DNA of 64,000 nt from Fodinibacter sp963833495 (GCA_963833495.1 CAWHYJ010000002.1:1-64000); one strand, 5' to 3'. Counted from the stretch's first letter, positions 1 to 8,983 are shown. Notes: generated from the sequence alone by a model not told the origin. Program-made: numbers and translations.

Positions 1-1888
1 TGTCCGGGGTCTCCTGCGGGCTCGCCGTGCTCGCCCAGTCCCAGATCCCAGCGCCCCGGGCGCAGTGGCGGTGTGCCTCCTCCAGGGTCAGGTACTGCAG
101 GTGCTTCTGCTTGTCGACGACGATGAGGTTGACGTGGTCCACGCTGCGCAGGCAGTGGTCGGTGATCGACAAGGTCGTGTTGGCGTCCGGCGGGAGCCAG
201 ACCCGCACGACGTCCGGCGCCAGCGGGATGAGGCTGTCGATGAGGCCGGGGCCCTGGTGCGAGAAGCCGTTGTGGTCGTTGCGCCAGCACGTCGAGGTGA
301 GCAGGACGTTGAGCGACGACACCGAGGCCCGCCACGGCAGGGTCTGCGCGTGCTGGAGCCACTTGACGTGCTGGATGGCCATGGACGCCGACACCATGGC
401 GAAGGCCTCGTAGGTGGCGAAGACCCCGTGCCGGCCGGTGAGGAGGTAGCCCTCCAACCAGCCCTCGCACAGGTGCTCGCTGAGCACTTCCATGACGCGG
501 CCGTCCGGCCCGATGCCCGTGTCCGTGTCGAGAATCGGACCCATGAAGCACCGCTCGGTCGCCTCGAAGACCGCCTGAAGCCGGTTGCTCGCAGTCTCGT
601 CGGGGCAGAAGAGGCGGAAGCTGCCGCCGCCGTCCGGGCGCAGCGTCGCAGCGTAGAGGTCGCGCATCAGCTGCCCGGCGGTCAGGGTGTTCTCGACCAT
701 GGCGACGCCGGGGGCGTCGACGTGGACCTCGTACGCTTCGAGGGCGGGCATCGGCAGGTCCTCGCGCAGCCGCCCGCCGTTCGCGTAGGGCGTCGCGGAC
801 ATCCGGCGGTCCCCCTCCGGCGCCAGCGCCGCCAGCTCGGGGGCGAGGCGGCCGTTCGCGTCGAACAGGGTTGCCGGGTCGTACGACAGCAGCCACTGTT
901 CGAGCATCCGCAGGTGGTCGGGATTCTCGGCCAGGCCCGACAGCGGGACCTGGTGGCTCAGGTTGGTCCCCTCGACCTGGATGCCGTCGACCACGGCAGG
1001 GCCGGTCCAGCCCTTCGGGGTCCGCAGGACGATGGCCGGCCACCGGTGCCGCACACGGGCGCTCGGCCCGTCGTCACGCGCCCGCGCCTGGGTCGCCCGG
1101 ATCGAGTCATCGGCCGACCGCAGGGCGGCCAGCAGCGCAGGGAACACCTGCCGTGGGTCGTCACCCGCGACGGTGACCGGGTCCCACCCCTGGCTTCGCA
1201 GGTAGGCCTCGACGTCCTCGTCGCTGGTGCGGCCGAGGACGGTGGGGCCGGCGATCTTGTACCCGTTGAGGTGCAGGATCGGCAGCACGGCTCCGTCCCG
1301 GCGAGGGTTGAGGAACGTGGGGAGCCGCCAGGACGCGGCCAGCGGACCGGTCTCCGCCTCACCGTCGCCGACCACGCAGGCGACCACGAGGTTCGGGTGG
1401 TCGAACGCCGCGCCGGCTGCGTGGGCGAGCGCGTAGCCGAGCTCCCCGCCCTCGTGGACGCTCCCCGGGGTCTGCACGCTGACGTGGCTGGGCACGCCGC
1501 CGGGAGAAGAGAACTGGCGGAACAGTGTGCGGATGCCGTCGGCATCGTCGGTGACGTTCGGATAGACCTCGCTGTAGGTGCCCTCGAGCCATGCAGCCGC
1601 GACCAGCGCGGGGCCCCCGTGTCCGGGACCGGTCACGTAGAGCCAGTCGCCCTCGCGTTCACGGATGACCCGGTTGAGCAGCGCGTAGATCATCGACAGG
1701 CCAGGGCTCGTGCCCCAGTGCCCGAGCAGCCGCGGCTTCACGTGGTCGAGCAGCAGCGGGTCACGTACGAGGGCGTTGTCGCGGAGGTAGATCTGGCCGA
1801 TGGTCAGGTAGTTCGCCGCCGCCCACCAGCGCAGATCCAGGTCAAGGTCGGTAGTCGGGTAGGTCGGGTCCACGGCGCTCTCACTCAT
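1..1888 (-). CDS. xfp: Phosphoketolase (Xfp/Xpk family), C-terminal part cut by window edge
   Basis: Thiamine-diphosphate enzyme that cleaves xylulose 5-phosphate and/or fructose 6-phosphate with phosphate to acetyl phosphate plus a C3 or C4 sugar phosphate, in the cytoplasm. The reading frame runs from the ATG at 1888 to the window edge without a stop (about 629 codons; full proteins are near 800 residues, so the C-terminal part is missing). Recognisable family segments near the N-terminus are RWWAAANYLTIGQIYL, LGHWGTSPGL and the GPGHGGPA stretch, followed by a GDGEAETGPLA ThDP/Mg-binding motif and the HLNGYKI segment. The SD is weak (TTGGAG immediately before the start). It is transcribed away from the two-TM protein and ATPase. 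Which sugar it prefers cannot be told from sequence. Confidence 0.93.
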   Translation of the reverse strand, partial: MSESAVDPTYPTTDLDLDLRWWAAANYLTIGQIYLRDNALVRDPLLLDHVKPRLLGHWGTSPGLSMIYALLNRVIREREGDWLYVTGPGHGGPALVAAAWLEGTYSEVYPNVTDDADGIRTLFRQFSSPGGVPSHVSVQTPGSVHEGGELGYALAHAAGAAFDHPNLVVACVVGDGEAETGPLAASWRLPTFLNPRRDGAVLPILHLNGYKIAGPTVLGRTSDEDVEAYLRSQGWDPVTVAGDDPRQVFPALLAALRSADDSIRATQARARDDGPSARVRHRWPAIVLRTPKGWTGPAVVDGIQVEGTNLSHQVPLSGLAENPDHLRMLEQWLLSYDPATLFDANGRLAPELAALAPEGDRRMSATPYANGGRLREDLPMPALEAYEVHVDAPGVAMVENTLTAGQLMRDLYAATLRPDGGGSFRLFCPDETASNRLQAVFEATERCFMGPILDTDTGIGPDGRVMEVLSEHLCEGWLEGYLLTGRHGVFATYEAFAMVSASMAIQHVKWLQHAQTLPWRASVSSLNVLLTSTCWRNDHNGFSHQGPGLIDSLIPLAPDVVRVWLPPDANTTLSITDHCLRSVDHVNLIVVDKQKHLQYLTLEEAHRHCARGAGIWDWASTASPQETPD

Positions 1889-2002
1889 GCTCCAAGCCAA
1901 CCCCGCTCAGGTGCGCCGGGCAACCCCAGTGGCGGCACGGCTGCCCAGCGGCCGGGCGGGAGCGTACCGCCCGCTGAGCCGGTCACGAGGATGACGCCCG
2001 GA

Positions 2003-2470
2003 TCAGGCCCGTGCGGATGCCGGGTCCGGCTCCGCTGCCGCCCCCGGCACCAGGGCCCGACGTCCCAACGATCGCAGGGCCCAGCCGATGAGCACCAGCA
2101 CGACGCCGAGCACGGCGGCCAGCGCGGCGACGCCGAAGGCGACCACCGAGGTGAACAGGGAGGCCCGAAGGAAGGACGCCTGCATGGCGACGTCCCGCAG
2201 CGGGTCGTCCTTGGCGAGCTCGGCGTAGGTCTTGCCGCCGGTCGCCTCGAGGGCGTGCTTGCTGATCGTCTCCGCCTCCGAGTAGGCGGTGAACGGGCCA
2301 GTGACGTCCTTCCCGGCGAAGTACTGGGCGTCCTTGGAGACAGTGATGTTCTCGCTCGCGAGCTCGTTGGAGACCAAGAAGTAGGTGACGATCCCCGCAA
2401 CGGCGAAGATCACCCCGACCACCATCACGACGATCCCGACCGCCCCCGACTTGTCCGATGTGCGTGCCAT
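2003..2470 (-). CDS. Two-TM membrane protein of unknown function (paralogue A)
   Basis: 155 residues with one hydrophobic segment near the N-terminus (about 10-35), a polar loop of about 65 residues, and a second hydrophobic segment (about 108-135). This predicts two membrane spans with a loop probably outside the cell. The loop carries the stretch ITVSKDAQYFAGKDVTGPF. The 197-residue protein at 8390-8983 has the same plan and the similar phrase Q-ITMP...GQY, and an eroded copy of the VTGPFTA loop lies at 7812-7959, so this is a small local paralogue family. I recall such proteins sometimes being auto-annotated as LigA-like dioxygenase; nothing here supports an enzyme. The function is unknown. 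It is divergent from the ATPase gene. Confidence 0.8.
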   Translation of the reverse strand: MARTSDKSGAVGIVVMVVGVIFAVAGIVTYFLVSNELASENITVSKDAQYFAGKDVTGPFTAYSEAETISKHALEATGGKTYAELAKDDPLRDVAMQASFLRASLFTSVVAFGVAALAAVLGVVLVLIGWALRSLGRRALVPGAAAEPDPASARA

Positions 2471-2720
2471 GGCATCCCTTCCCGTTGCTCAGGCAGTTCC
2501 GGCCAGTCTGCTGGCGCCGCGCAGTGACACACGTCACCCCCGGTGGGTGAACCCGCCGCGTCGACGCGGGCGGACTCACTTTTCACCACCACGCGGATGC
2601 CGAGGCGTGCCAACCACCGGACCCACCCCAGATGAGCGGCACCGGCACCCGGTGAGACACGAGCTCGTGCGCAATGATCTGCTGAGCAGCTTCGTCGTCG
2701 CTTTTCCACTGAGGGGCACC

Positions 2721-5465
2721 GTGACTCAACCAACCCAACCCGCACCCTCCTCGTCCACCGCGCCCGAGAGTGCTGACTGGCACACCCTTTCCGCGGACGA
2801 GGTCCTGCGTCGCTCGGACGTCCAGGCGACGCAGGGACTGTCCACGGCCGAGTCCCAGGCTCGGGTGAAGCGCTTCGGCCCCAACCGGTTCACGGCGGCG
2901 GAGACCGAGTCGCGCCTGCACGCGTTCCTTCGTCAGTACGCGGACCCGATGCAGCTCGTGCTCCTCGTCGCCGGGATCGGGAGCCTGTACCCGCTCAAGG
3001 AGGTCGGCACCGGCATCCTCCTGCTGCTGCTGACCGTGTTCAACGCCGTGCTGGGTCTGCGCCAGGAGGGCAAGGCCGCCGCCGCGGTGGCCGCGTTGCA
3101 GAAGATGATGATCATCACCGCGCGGGTCAGGCGCGACGGCGCGCTCGCGGAGCTGCCGGCCGAACAGCTGGTCCCCGGCGACATCGTCGCGATCGAGGCC
3201 GGCGACATCGTCCCGGCGGACGGCCGGCTGCTGCGGGCGGCGACGCTCGAGGTGGCCGAGTCCGCGCTCACCGGTGAGAGCCTGCCGGTGTCGAAGGGCA
3301 CCGCAGCGGTGGCAGAGGGGGACACCCCGCTCGGCGACCGCAGCGACATGGTCTACATGAACACCAACGTGACCCGCGGCTCGGGCGAGTTCGTCGTCGT
3401 TGCCACCGGGATGAGCACCGAGGTGGGCCACATCTCGGGCATGCTCCAGGCCGAGGAGGAGACCAAGACCCCGCTGACCCGGCAGCTGGACACCCTCACG
3501 CGGCAGATCTTCCTGATCGCCGGTCTGGCACTCCTGGTCTCGGTCGTGATCAACCTGGCCCGCGGTGAGACGTTCACGGCGATCTTCCACGCGGCCGTGG
3601 CCTTCGCCATCGGTGCCCTGCCGGAGAACATGCCGGCCGTGGTGACCACGATCCTTGCCTCGGGCACGCAGTCCCTGGCGAAGGTCGGCGCGATCATGAA
3701 GCGCCTCCAGTCGACCGAGACGCTCGGCTCCACCTCGGCCATCAACTCCGACAAGACCGGCACGCTGACGCTCAACGAGATGACTGCCGTGGAGCTGGTC
3801 GTCGTGGGTCGCCGATACTCCATCGAGGGCACCGGCTACTCCAGCCAGGGCCAGATCACCCACGTCGGCGGTCAGGGCGAGATCCCGCTGGACCCCTTCC
3901 TGCTGCCGATGGTGCTGGCCTCCGACGCCGTCATGGACCAGGGAGACCTGATCGGCGACCCGACCGAGGGCGCCCTCGTCGCCCTGGCCGCCAAGGGCGG
4001 CGTCGACGCGGTGTCGACCCGCCTCGCCTACCCCCGCCTGGCTGAGCTGCCCTTCGACGCCGCGTACAAGCTGATGGCCACCTTCCACCGGATGTCCGAC
4101 GAGTCCGGGGCCGAGGTGGTCAGGTGCTTCGTCAAGGGAGCGCCGGACGAGCTCCTCGCCCGGGCGGCGACGGTCCACGACGCGGACGAGGGAACGGTAC
4201 CGGCCGACGGCCGGTTCAGGGACCTGTATCTCGCCGAGAACACGCGCTTGGGCGCTGAGGGCCTGCGGGTGCTCGCCACCGCGCGCAAGGACTTCGACCC
4301 GACGACCTTCGACGCCGACGGTGACCTGTTGGCCGTCGTGGCGGACGGCCTCGAGCTGATGTCCCTGGTCGGGATCGTCGACCCACCCCGGCCCTCCGCC
4401 AAGGCATCGATCGCCACCGCCGAGGCCGCCGGGATCCGGGTCCGGATGATCACCGGTGACCACGCCGTCACAGCGGGCGCGATCGCGCGAAAGATCGGCA
4501 TCGCGGGCACGGTCATGACCGGCGCGGAGTTCGCGGCGATGGACGACGACGCGGCGCTGAAGCGGATCGACGACGTGGGGGTCATCGCCCGCGTCACGCC
4601 ACAGGACAAGGTTCGTCTGGTCGAGCTGCTCAAGCGGCAGGGCCACATCGTCGCGATGACCGGGGACGGCGTGAACGACGCGCCCGCCCTCAAGAGCGCC
4701 GACATCGGTATCGCGATGGGCATCACCGGAACCGAGGTCGCCAAGGACGCCGCCGTGATGGTGCTGACCGACGACAACTTCTCGACGATCGTCAAGGCGG
4801 TCGAGCTGGGGCGCGGTCTCTACGACAACCTCGTCAAGTACATCCGCTTCCAGATGGGCTGCCTGTTCGGCTTCATCGTCTCGTTCCTCGGCGCGGCGAT
4901 CTTCAACATCGCCGGCGGCGTCCCGTTCCTCCCCCTGCAGACCCTGTGGATCAACTTCACGACCATGCTCTTCCAGGCGGTCGGCCTCGGCTACGGGAAG
5001 CCTGCTGCGGGCTTGATGGACCGCCGCCCCCGCGACCCCGAGGAGCCGATCCTGCCGCGCCCGCAGATGATCTGGCTCGTCGTGGTCGGCCTCATCATGG
5101 GCGGCGCAACCCTCGGCGTCATCACGTGGTCCGACCACACCTTCGACCGAGACGTGGCCCTGACCATGGGAGTCGTGACCTTCTCCGTCGCCAGCCTGCT
5201 GTTCTCGCTGTCCACGAGGGACGAGGGCCGTACCGTGTTCTCGCTCGACGCCCTGTCGGACAAGACCTTCATCCGGTCGACCGCCCTGTCGATCATCACG
5301 CTGGTCCTCACGACCGTTCTCGGGCCGCTGCAGGCGTTCCTCCTGACGGTGCCCCTCGATACCGGGCAGTGGCTCGTGTGCATCGGGGCAGCCCTACCGG
5401 TGCTCCTCGCATCCGAACTGCGCGTGCTGGTGAGTCGCCGCAAGGCGGCAGCTGGCCAGCCCTGA
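2721..5465 (+). CDS. P-type cation-transporting ATPase (type II-like)
   Basis: 914-residue membrane pump driven by ATP through an aspartyl-phosphate intermediate. Visible motifs in order: actuator TGES near residue 185, phosphorylation site SDKTGTLT with Asp344, and the hinge GDGVNDAP near 650, with membrane segments before, between and after. The GTG at 2721 has GAGGGG just upstream and gives the family-like N-terminus; the frame stays open further upstream, but that stretch is not conserved-looking. The membrane motif before the phosphorylation domain reads PENMP instead of the usual PEGLP/PEALP, and the phosphorylation loop reads INSDKTG, so the transported ion is uncertain. The neighbouring KtrB/KtrA potassium genes suggest a role in monovalent or divalent cation homeostasis (inference). 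No GGATGCC host motif was seen inside the gene. Confidence 0.92.
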   Translation: MTQPTQPAPSSSTAPESADWHTLSADEVLRRSDVQATQGLSTAESQARVKRFGPNRFTAAETESRLHAFLRQYADPMQLVLLVAGIGSLYPLKEVGTGILLLLLTVFNAVLGLRQEGKAAAAVAALQKMMIITARVRRDGALAELPAEQLVPGDIVAIEAGDIVPADGRLLRAATLEVAESALTGESLPVSKGTAAVAEGDTPLGDRSDMVYMNTNVTRGSGEFVVVATGMSTEVGHISGMLQAEEETKTPLTRQLDTLTRQIFLIAGLALLVSVVINLARGETFTAIFHAAVAFAIGALPENMPAVVTTILASGTQSLAKVGAIMKRLQSTETLGSTSAINSDKTGTLTLNEMTAVELVVVGRRYSIEGTGYSSQGQITHVGGQGEIPLDPFLLPMVLASDAVMDQGDLIGDPTEGALVALAAKGGVDAVSTRLAYPRLAELPFDAAYKLMATFHRMSDESGAEVVRCFVKGAPDELLARAATVHDADEGTVPADGRFRDLYLAENTRLGAEGLRVLATARKDFDPTTFDADGDLLAVVADGLELMSLVGIVDPPRPSAKASIATAEAAGIRVRMITGDHAVTAGAIARKIGIAGTVMTGAEFAAMDDDAALKRIDDVGVIARVTPQDKVRLVELLKRQGHIVAMTGDGVNDAPALKSADIGIAMGITGTEVAKDAAVMVLTDDNFSTIVKAVELGRGLYDNLVKYIRFQMGCLFGFIVSFLGAAIFNIAGGVPFLPLQTLWINFTTMLFQAVGLGYGKPAAGLMDRRPRDPEEPILPRPQMIWLVVVGLIMGGATLGVITWSDHTFDRDVALTMGVVTFSVASLLFSLSTRDEGRTVFSLDALSDKTFIRSTALSIITLVLTTVLGPLQAFLLTVPLDTGQWLVCIGAALPVLLASELRVLVSRRKAAAGQP

Positions 5466-5474
5466 CCGCTGCCG

Positions 5475-5727
5475 CGGCCAGCATCCTCGTCTCCCTCACG
5501 ACCCGGGACGAGGGCCGCCCGTGTACACCCTGGCCCAGTCCACCCCCGGATCGGTGACGGTGCTGGTCCTGAGCACCGTGTTCGGACCCCGCAGGCCTTC
5601 CTGCAGACGGGTCTCGCCCGACACGGGCAGCGGGCCGTGTGTGGCGCCCCCGGCCTGCCCGTGCTGGTCGCCTCCGAGGCCCGGGTGCGGGTGCGTCGAC
5701 ACCGGGTCACAGCGCGCCGCCTGAGAA
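5475..5727 (+). pseudogene. Eroded duplicate of the P-type ATPase C-terminus
   Basis: Directly after the ATPase stop, about 250 bases translate in shifting frames into a collinear copy of the ATPase tail: ASILVSLTTRDEGR matches VASLLFSLSTRDEGR, then VLVLSTVFGP matches LVLTTVLGP, then QAFLQTG and LPVLVASEARV match QAFLLTV and LPVLLASELRV. At least two frame changes are needed, so it is a dead remnant of a second ATPase copy, not a functional peptide. It occupies the gap before ktrB and explains why the ktrB frame is open far upstream of its start. Confidence 0.75.
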
Positions 5728-5746
5728 CCTCTGCCATCCTTGGCGG

Positions 5747-7102
5747 GTGTTCGCCACGCGCACACCACCAGGGCGTCCTCCCGGTTTGCGACACCCCGGG
5801 CAGGTGCTGGTCGCGGCTTTCGCCGTCGCGGCGCTCGTCGGCACCGCGCTCTTGATGCTTCCGGTTTCGCGGACCGGAGACGGGCATGCACCGTTCATCA
5901 CCGCACTGTTCACGGCGACCAGTGCGGTCTGCGTCACGGGCCTCACCACGGTTGACACGGCCACCTACTGGAGTGGAACGGGTCAGGGTGTCATCCTGGC
6001 GCTCATCCAGATGGGCGGCTTCGGGATCATGACGCTTGCCTCGCTGATCGCGCTCTTCCTTTCGCGCCAGCTGGGCCTTCGCACGCGCCTGACCGCGGTC
6101 ACGGAGACCAGGACGGTCGGGTTGGGTGACCTGCGTCGGGTGCTGCGCGGAGTCCTCATGGTCACCGTCGTCGTCGAGGTCGTCGTCGCCACGCTGCTCA
6201 CCCTGCGGTTCCGCCTCAGGTACGACGACACGTGGGCTGCTGCGACCTGGCACGGCGTCTTCCACGCAGTGTCGGCATTCAACAACGCCGGATTCGCGCT
6301 GTTCAGTGACAATCTCATGCGCTTCCTCACCGATGGCTTCGTGCTCGTCCCGATCTCGGTCGCGGTGGTCATCGGCGGTCTGGGCTTCCCGGTGATCGCC
6401 GAGGTGCTGCGTCACCACCGGCCCCGGACCTGGAGCGTTCACACCCGGCTGACCCTCCTGGTGACGGCGGTGCTACTGGTCGGTGGGACCTTGTTCTTCA
6501 CGCTCACCGAGTGGAACAACACCAAGACGATCGGCTCTCTCAGCGCTGGGGACAAGTTCATGAACGGGTATTTCGGCGCGGTCCAGCCCCGCACCGCAGG
6601 GTTCAACGCGTGGGACTACGGGACCGTCACGGACGAGACGCTGCTGGGCACGATGACGCTGATGTTCATCGGTGGAGGGTCGGCCGGCACCGCCGGCGGA
6701 TTGAAGGTCACCACCGTCATCGTCCTTTTCCTCGTGATCGTCGCGGAGGTTCGCGGGGAGGACGACATCATCGCCTTCGACCGGCGCATTGACCACCGCA
6801 TCGTCCGGCAGGCCACCACCGTGGCACTTCTGGGGGTCGCGGCAGTCGGTTCCGGCACCATCCTGCTCTCCGCGCTCACCAACCTCCCACTCAGGGACGT
6901 CCTGTTCGAGACCATCTCCGCCTTCGCCACGGTCGGTCTGTCCACCGGCGTCACCCCCCGGCTCGACGACCCTGCACAGATCGTGCTCGTGCTGCTGATG
7001 TTCGTCGGCCGACTCGGGCCGGTCGCCCTGGTGTCCGCGCTGGCGCTGCGCGAGCGCAACCGCCGTTACCGCTTCCCGGAAGGAGCACCCCTCATTGGCT
7101 AG
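5747..7102 (+). CDS. ktrB: Potassium uptake channel subunit, TrkH/KtrB family
   Basis: 451-residue polytopic membrane protein forming the K+-conducting subunit of a Ktr/Trk system. The four-fold TrkH/KtrB repeats are recognisable by their filter-like segments: TSAVCVTGLTTVD, AFNNAGFALF, QPRTAGFNAWD and FATVGLSTGV. The start is taken as the GTG at 5747, which leaves a short basic N-terminus before the first membrane span; the upstream in-frame extension only reads the ATPase relic. The stop overlaps the next gene (TTG start at 7095) by 8 nt, a typical operon arrangement with its regulatory partner KtrA. At about 450 residues with short tails it is closer to KtrB than to the longer TrkH. Confidence 0.9.
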   Translation: MFATRTPPGRPPGLRHPGQVLVAAFAVAALVGTALLMLPVSRTGDGHAPFITALFTATSAVCVTGLTTVDTATYWSGTGQGVILALIQMGGFGIMTLASLIALFLSRQLGLRTRLTAVTETRTVGLGDLRRVLRGVLMVTVVVEVVVATLLTLRFRLRYDDTWAAATWHGVFHAVSAFNNAGFALFSDNLMRFLTDGFVLVPISVAVVIGGLGFPVIAEVLRHHRPRTWSVHTRLTLLVTAVLLVGGTLFFTLTEWNNTKTIGSLSAGDKFMNGYFGAVQPRTAGFNAWDYGTVTDETLLGTMTLMFIGGGSAGTAGGLKVTTVIVLFLVIVAEVRGEDDIIAFDRRIDHRIVRQATTVALLGVAAVGSGTILLSALTNLPLRDVLFETISAFATVGLSTGVTPRLDDPAQIVLVLLMFVGRLGPVALVSALALRERNRRYRFPEGAPLIG

Positions 7103-7763
7103 GAACATCGCGGACACCGCGGGAGTAGTCGTCATCGGACTCGGCAGGTTCGCCAAGTCGCTCGCTGACGAGCTGGAGCGCGAAGGCGTACACGTCCTCG
7201 CGATCGACAACAACCCCAGGCGCGTCCAGGACCTCGCAGGTCGCTGGAGCCACATCGTCCAGGCGGACTCCACCGACGCACAGGCGATGGAGCAGCTCGG
7301 CATCGGTGAGTTCTCCAAGGCGGTCATCGGCATCGGGAACAACCTCGAGGCCAGCCTGCTCACCGCTTTCGTGCTGCGCAAGCTCGGTGTCGAGGACATC
7401 TGGGCCAAGGCGATCACCACCGCCCAGTCCGAGATCCTGACGCAGGTCGGCGTCACACACGTCGTGCGCCCCGAGCACGAGATGGGCCAACGGGTGGCCC
7501 ACCTCGTGCGCGGCAGGATGAAGGACTACATCGAGTTCGATGACGGATACGCAATCGCAAGGACCATCGCCCCAGCCAGCATCATCGGGCTGACCCTCAG
7601 CGAGGCAGCAGTCCAAGAGCGCTTCGGCGTGACGATCGTCGGCATCACAACACTGCAACACGAGGTCTCGACACCCAGACCCACCAGCGTGGTGAGGGCC
7701 GGCGATCTTCTCGTCATCACCGGGGAGCGGCGCCACGTCGAGCAGTTCACCGACCAGCAGTAA
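7095..7763 (+). CDS. ktrA: Potassium uptake regulatory subunit, RCK/TrkA domain (KtrA)
   Basis: 222-residue cytoplasmic regulator that binds nucleotide and gates the KtrB channel. The N-terminal RCK_N Rossmann domain shows VVIGLGRFAKSLADEL and the acidic strand end VLAIDNN; the C-terminal half (about 140-220) is a TrkA-C domain ending in a GDLLVITG strand. One RCK unit of this size matches KtrA rather than the double-length TrkA of enterobacteria. The TTG start at 7095 is chosen because AGGAG lies about 10 nt upstream and it overlaps the ktrB stop; the product then begins MARNIADTAGV. Confidence 0.9.
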   Translation: MARNIADTAGVVVIGLGRFAKSLADELEREGVHVLAIDNNPRRVQDLAGRWSHIVQADSTDAQAMEQLGIGEFSKAVIGIGNNLEASLLTAFVLRKLGVEDIWAKAITTAQSEILTQVGVTHVVRPEHEMGQRVAHLVRGRMKDYIEFDDGYAIARTIAPASIIGLTLSEAAVQERFGVTIVGITTLQHEVSTPRPTSVVRAGDLLVITGERRHVEQFTDQQ

Positions 7764-7811
7764 CCCGGCACCGCTCCCGGCTCGGGGCTTCCCACACAAC
7801 CGGCGAGGTGA

Positions 7812-7959
7812 GGGTTCTACCCGGACACGAAGCACTTCGCGGGAGTGGACGTGACCGGTCCGTTCACCGCCCTATCGGAGGCGGACACATGCAGTAAGTA
7901 CGCCCCGCGTCGCCGCGCTGGCGGCCGTGCTCGGCATAGTGGTGGCCCTGGCGCGATGA
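7812..7959 (+). pseudogene. Relic of a third two-TM protein paralogue
   Basis: In one frame the DNA reads YPDTKHFAGVDVTGPFTALSEAD, close to DAQYFAGKDVTGPFTAYSEAE of the protein at 2003-2470. From about 7909 another frame reads VAALAAVLGIVVALAR then stop, matching the last membrane span VAALAAVLGVVLVL of the same protein. The roughly 45 residues between them are missing. This is therefore an internally deleted, frameshifted copy in the opposite orientation to its intact relative, and it has no start codon. Confidence 0.75.
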
Positions 7960-8008
7960 GTTCCCGGGCTTGCCTCATCGGGAATACCGTCGCTGGCTAC
8001 ACCTGGGT

Positions 8009-8191
8009 TCAGGCTGCGGCAAGGGTCTTGCGGTGTTCGGTGCGCTTGACGGCCAGCTGTTCACGCAGCTCGGGGTCGGACTGGACGAGGTAGACAAGGC
8101 CGCAGTCACGTGGACCCTGTGCCCCGGGGAAGCACAGGGTGCAGAACTCTCCGATGCGGATCGGGCACTTGGGTTCCGGACGTGTGGACAT
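8009..8191 (-). CDS. Small cysteine-containing protein, DUF6767-like
   Basis: 60-residue protein beginning MSTRPEPKCPIR with three cysteines in the spacing C-x7-C-x2-C and a further one (DCGLVYLV), then an amphipathic helix. The pattern recalls the small actinobacterial DUF6767 family. The function is unknown; the cysteines could bind a metal. GAGAAAG stands close upstream of the ATG at 8191. The gene is alone between a relic and a strong terminator. The family name is from memory of the pattern, so moderate confidence. Confidence 0.62.
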   Translation of the reverse strand: MSTRPEPKCPIRIGEFCTLCFPGAQGPRDCGLVYLVQSDPELREQLAVKRTEHRKTLAAA

Positions 8192-8313
8192 GTCTTTCTC
8201 ATACCTTCGGGGAGTCGCGATGTGTGGTGGACACGGGTGGGGCGGGGGTTCGCCCGCAGGCCGAGCTCGGTGCTCGAGTGTCGACGCAGGTTGACGCCGA
8301 CATGGAAGAGAAC

Positions 8314-8347
8314 GAGGCCCCGGTCGGCTGGTGCCGACCGGGGCCTC
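8314..8347 (-). terminator. Perfect 15-bp hairpin, terminator of the 8390-8983 gene
   Basis: GAGGCCCCGGTCGGC, a TGGT loop, then its exact reverse complement. It lies 43 nt past the stop codon of the minus-strand two-TM protein. On that strand the hairpin is followed by a pyrimidine-rich stretch (GTTCTCTTCC), fitting an intrinsic terminator with a weak U tract. Confidence 0.7.
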
Positions 8348-8389
8348 ATGTTCTGGTGGGAGCCCGCGTCCCGGGTGCTGTTGTCGGGG

Positions 8390-8983
8390 TCAGACGCTGA
8401 CGGGGATGCGCTCGACGGCGGGGGCGGCGATGGCGTTGGCCTCGACCTTGTGGGCGTGGCGGATGCCGAGGGCACCGAGCACGAACATCACGCCGGAGCC
8501 GATGAAGGCGGCGATCGCGGCCCACATCGCGATGGTGCCCAGGGTGGCGAAGGCGTAGGCGTTGAGGAGCATGCCGCGAAGGGTGGTGCCCATGAAGAGG
8601 CTCTGACGCAGGTCGCCGAGGTCCTTGGTGGCCTGGGCGGTCGGGTCGGCCTTGACAGCGGCCATGTACTGACCGGAGATCTGCGAGTAGGTCTTGCCCT
8701 GGGCCTGGGCGTTCATGTGCGCCTGGACGTAGTAGTCCGCGAAGGCCTTCGCCTGGGCGCCGGTGGTCATCTCCTGGCCGGCGTACTGGCCGAGCTGGGT
8801 CTTCATCAGCGGGGTGGTCAGGGCCGCACCGGCGGGCATGGTGATCTGCTGCGACTTGAGCTGGTCGTGCACGTTGGAGGTGGCGAACGAGGAGGCGAAC
8901 ACCAGCAGCCCACCAGCGACGAGGAGGACTCCGGCGACGATGATGCCGGTCCAGGAGATGAGCTTGTCGAATGAGCTGCGCAT
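8390..8983 (-). CDS. Two-TM membrane protein of unknown function (paralogue B)
   Basis: 197 residues: hydrophobic segment at about 10-32, a long polar loop of about 110 residues containing QQITMPAGAALTTP and KTYSQI, then a second hydrophobic segment at about 150-180. Layout and loop motifs resemble the 155-residue protein at 2003-2470, with a longer loop. GGAAGG stands about 11 nt before the ATG at 8983. The promoter side contains a TACTAC-N8-GTAGTA inverted repeat at 9052-9071, so the gene is probably regulated. The function is unknown; two spans and an exported loop suggest an envelope role. Confidence 0.8.
   Translation of the reverse strand: MRSSFDKLISWTGIIVAGVLLVAGGLLVFASSFATSNVHDQLKSQQITMPAGAALTTPLMKTQLGQYAGQEMTTGAQAKAFADYYVQAHMNAQAQGKTYSQISGQYMAAVKADPTAQATKDLGDLRQSLFMGTTLRGMLLNAYAFATLGTIAMWAAIAAFIGSGVMFVLGALGIRHAHKVEANAIAAPAVERIPVSV

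Noticed and set aside
65..2527. Long plus-strand open frame opposite phosphoketolase
   Set aside because: Antisense shadow of the phosphoketolase codons in high-GC DNA; no domain, Arg/Val/Gly-rich composition.
2524..2537. Operator dyad GTGAC-ACAC-GTCAC between the two-TM gene and the ATPase
   Set aside because: Five-bp GC-rich arms are common by chance in this DNA, and no second copy was noticed.
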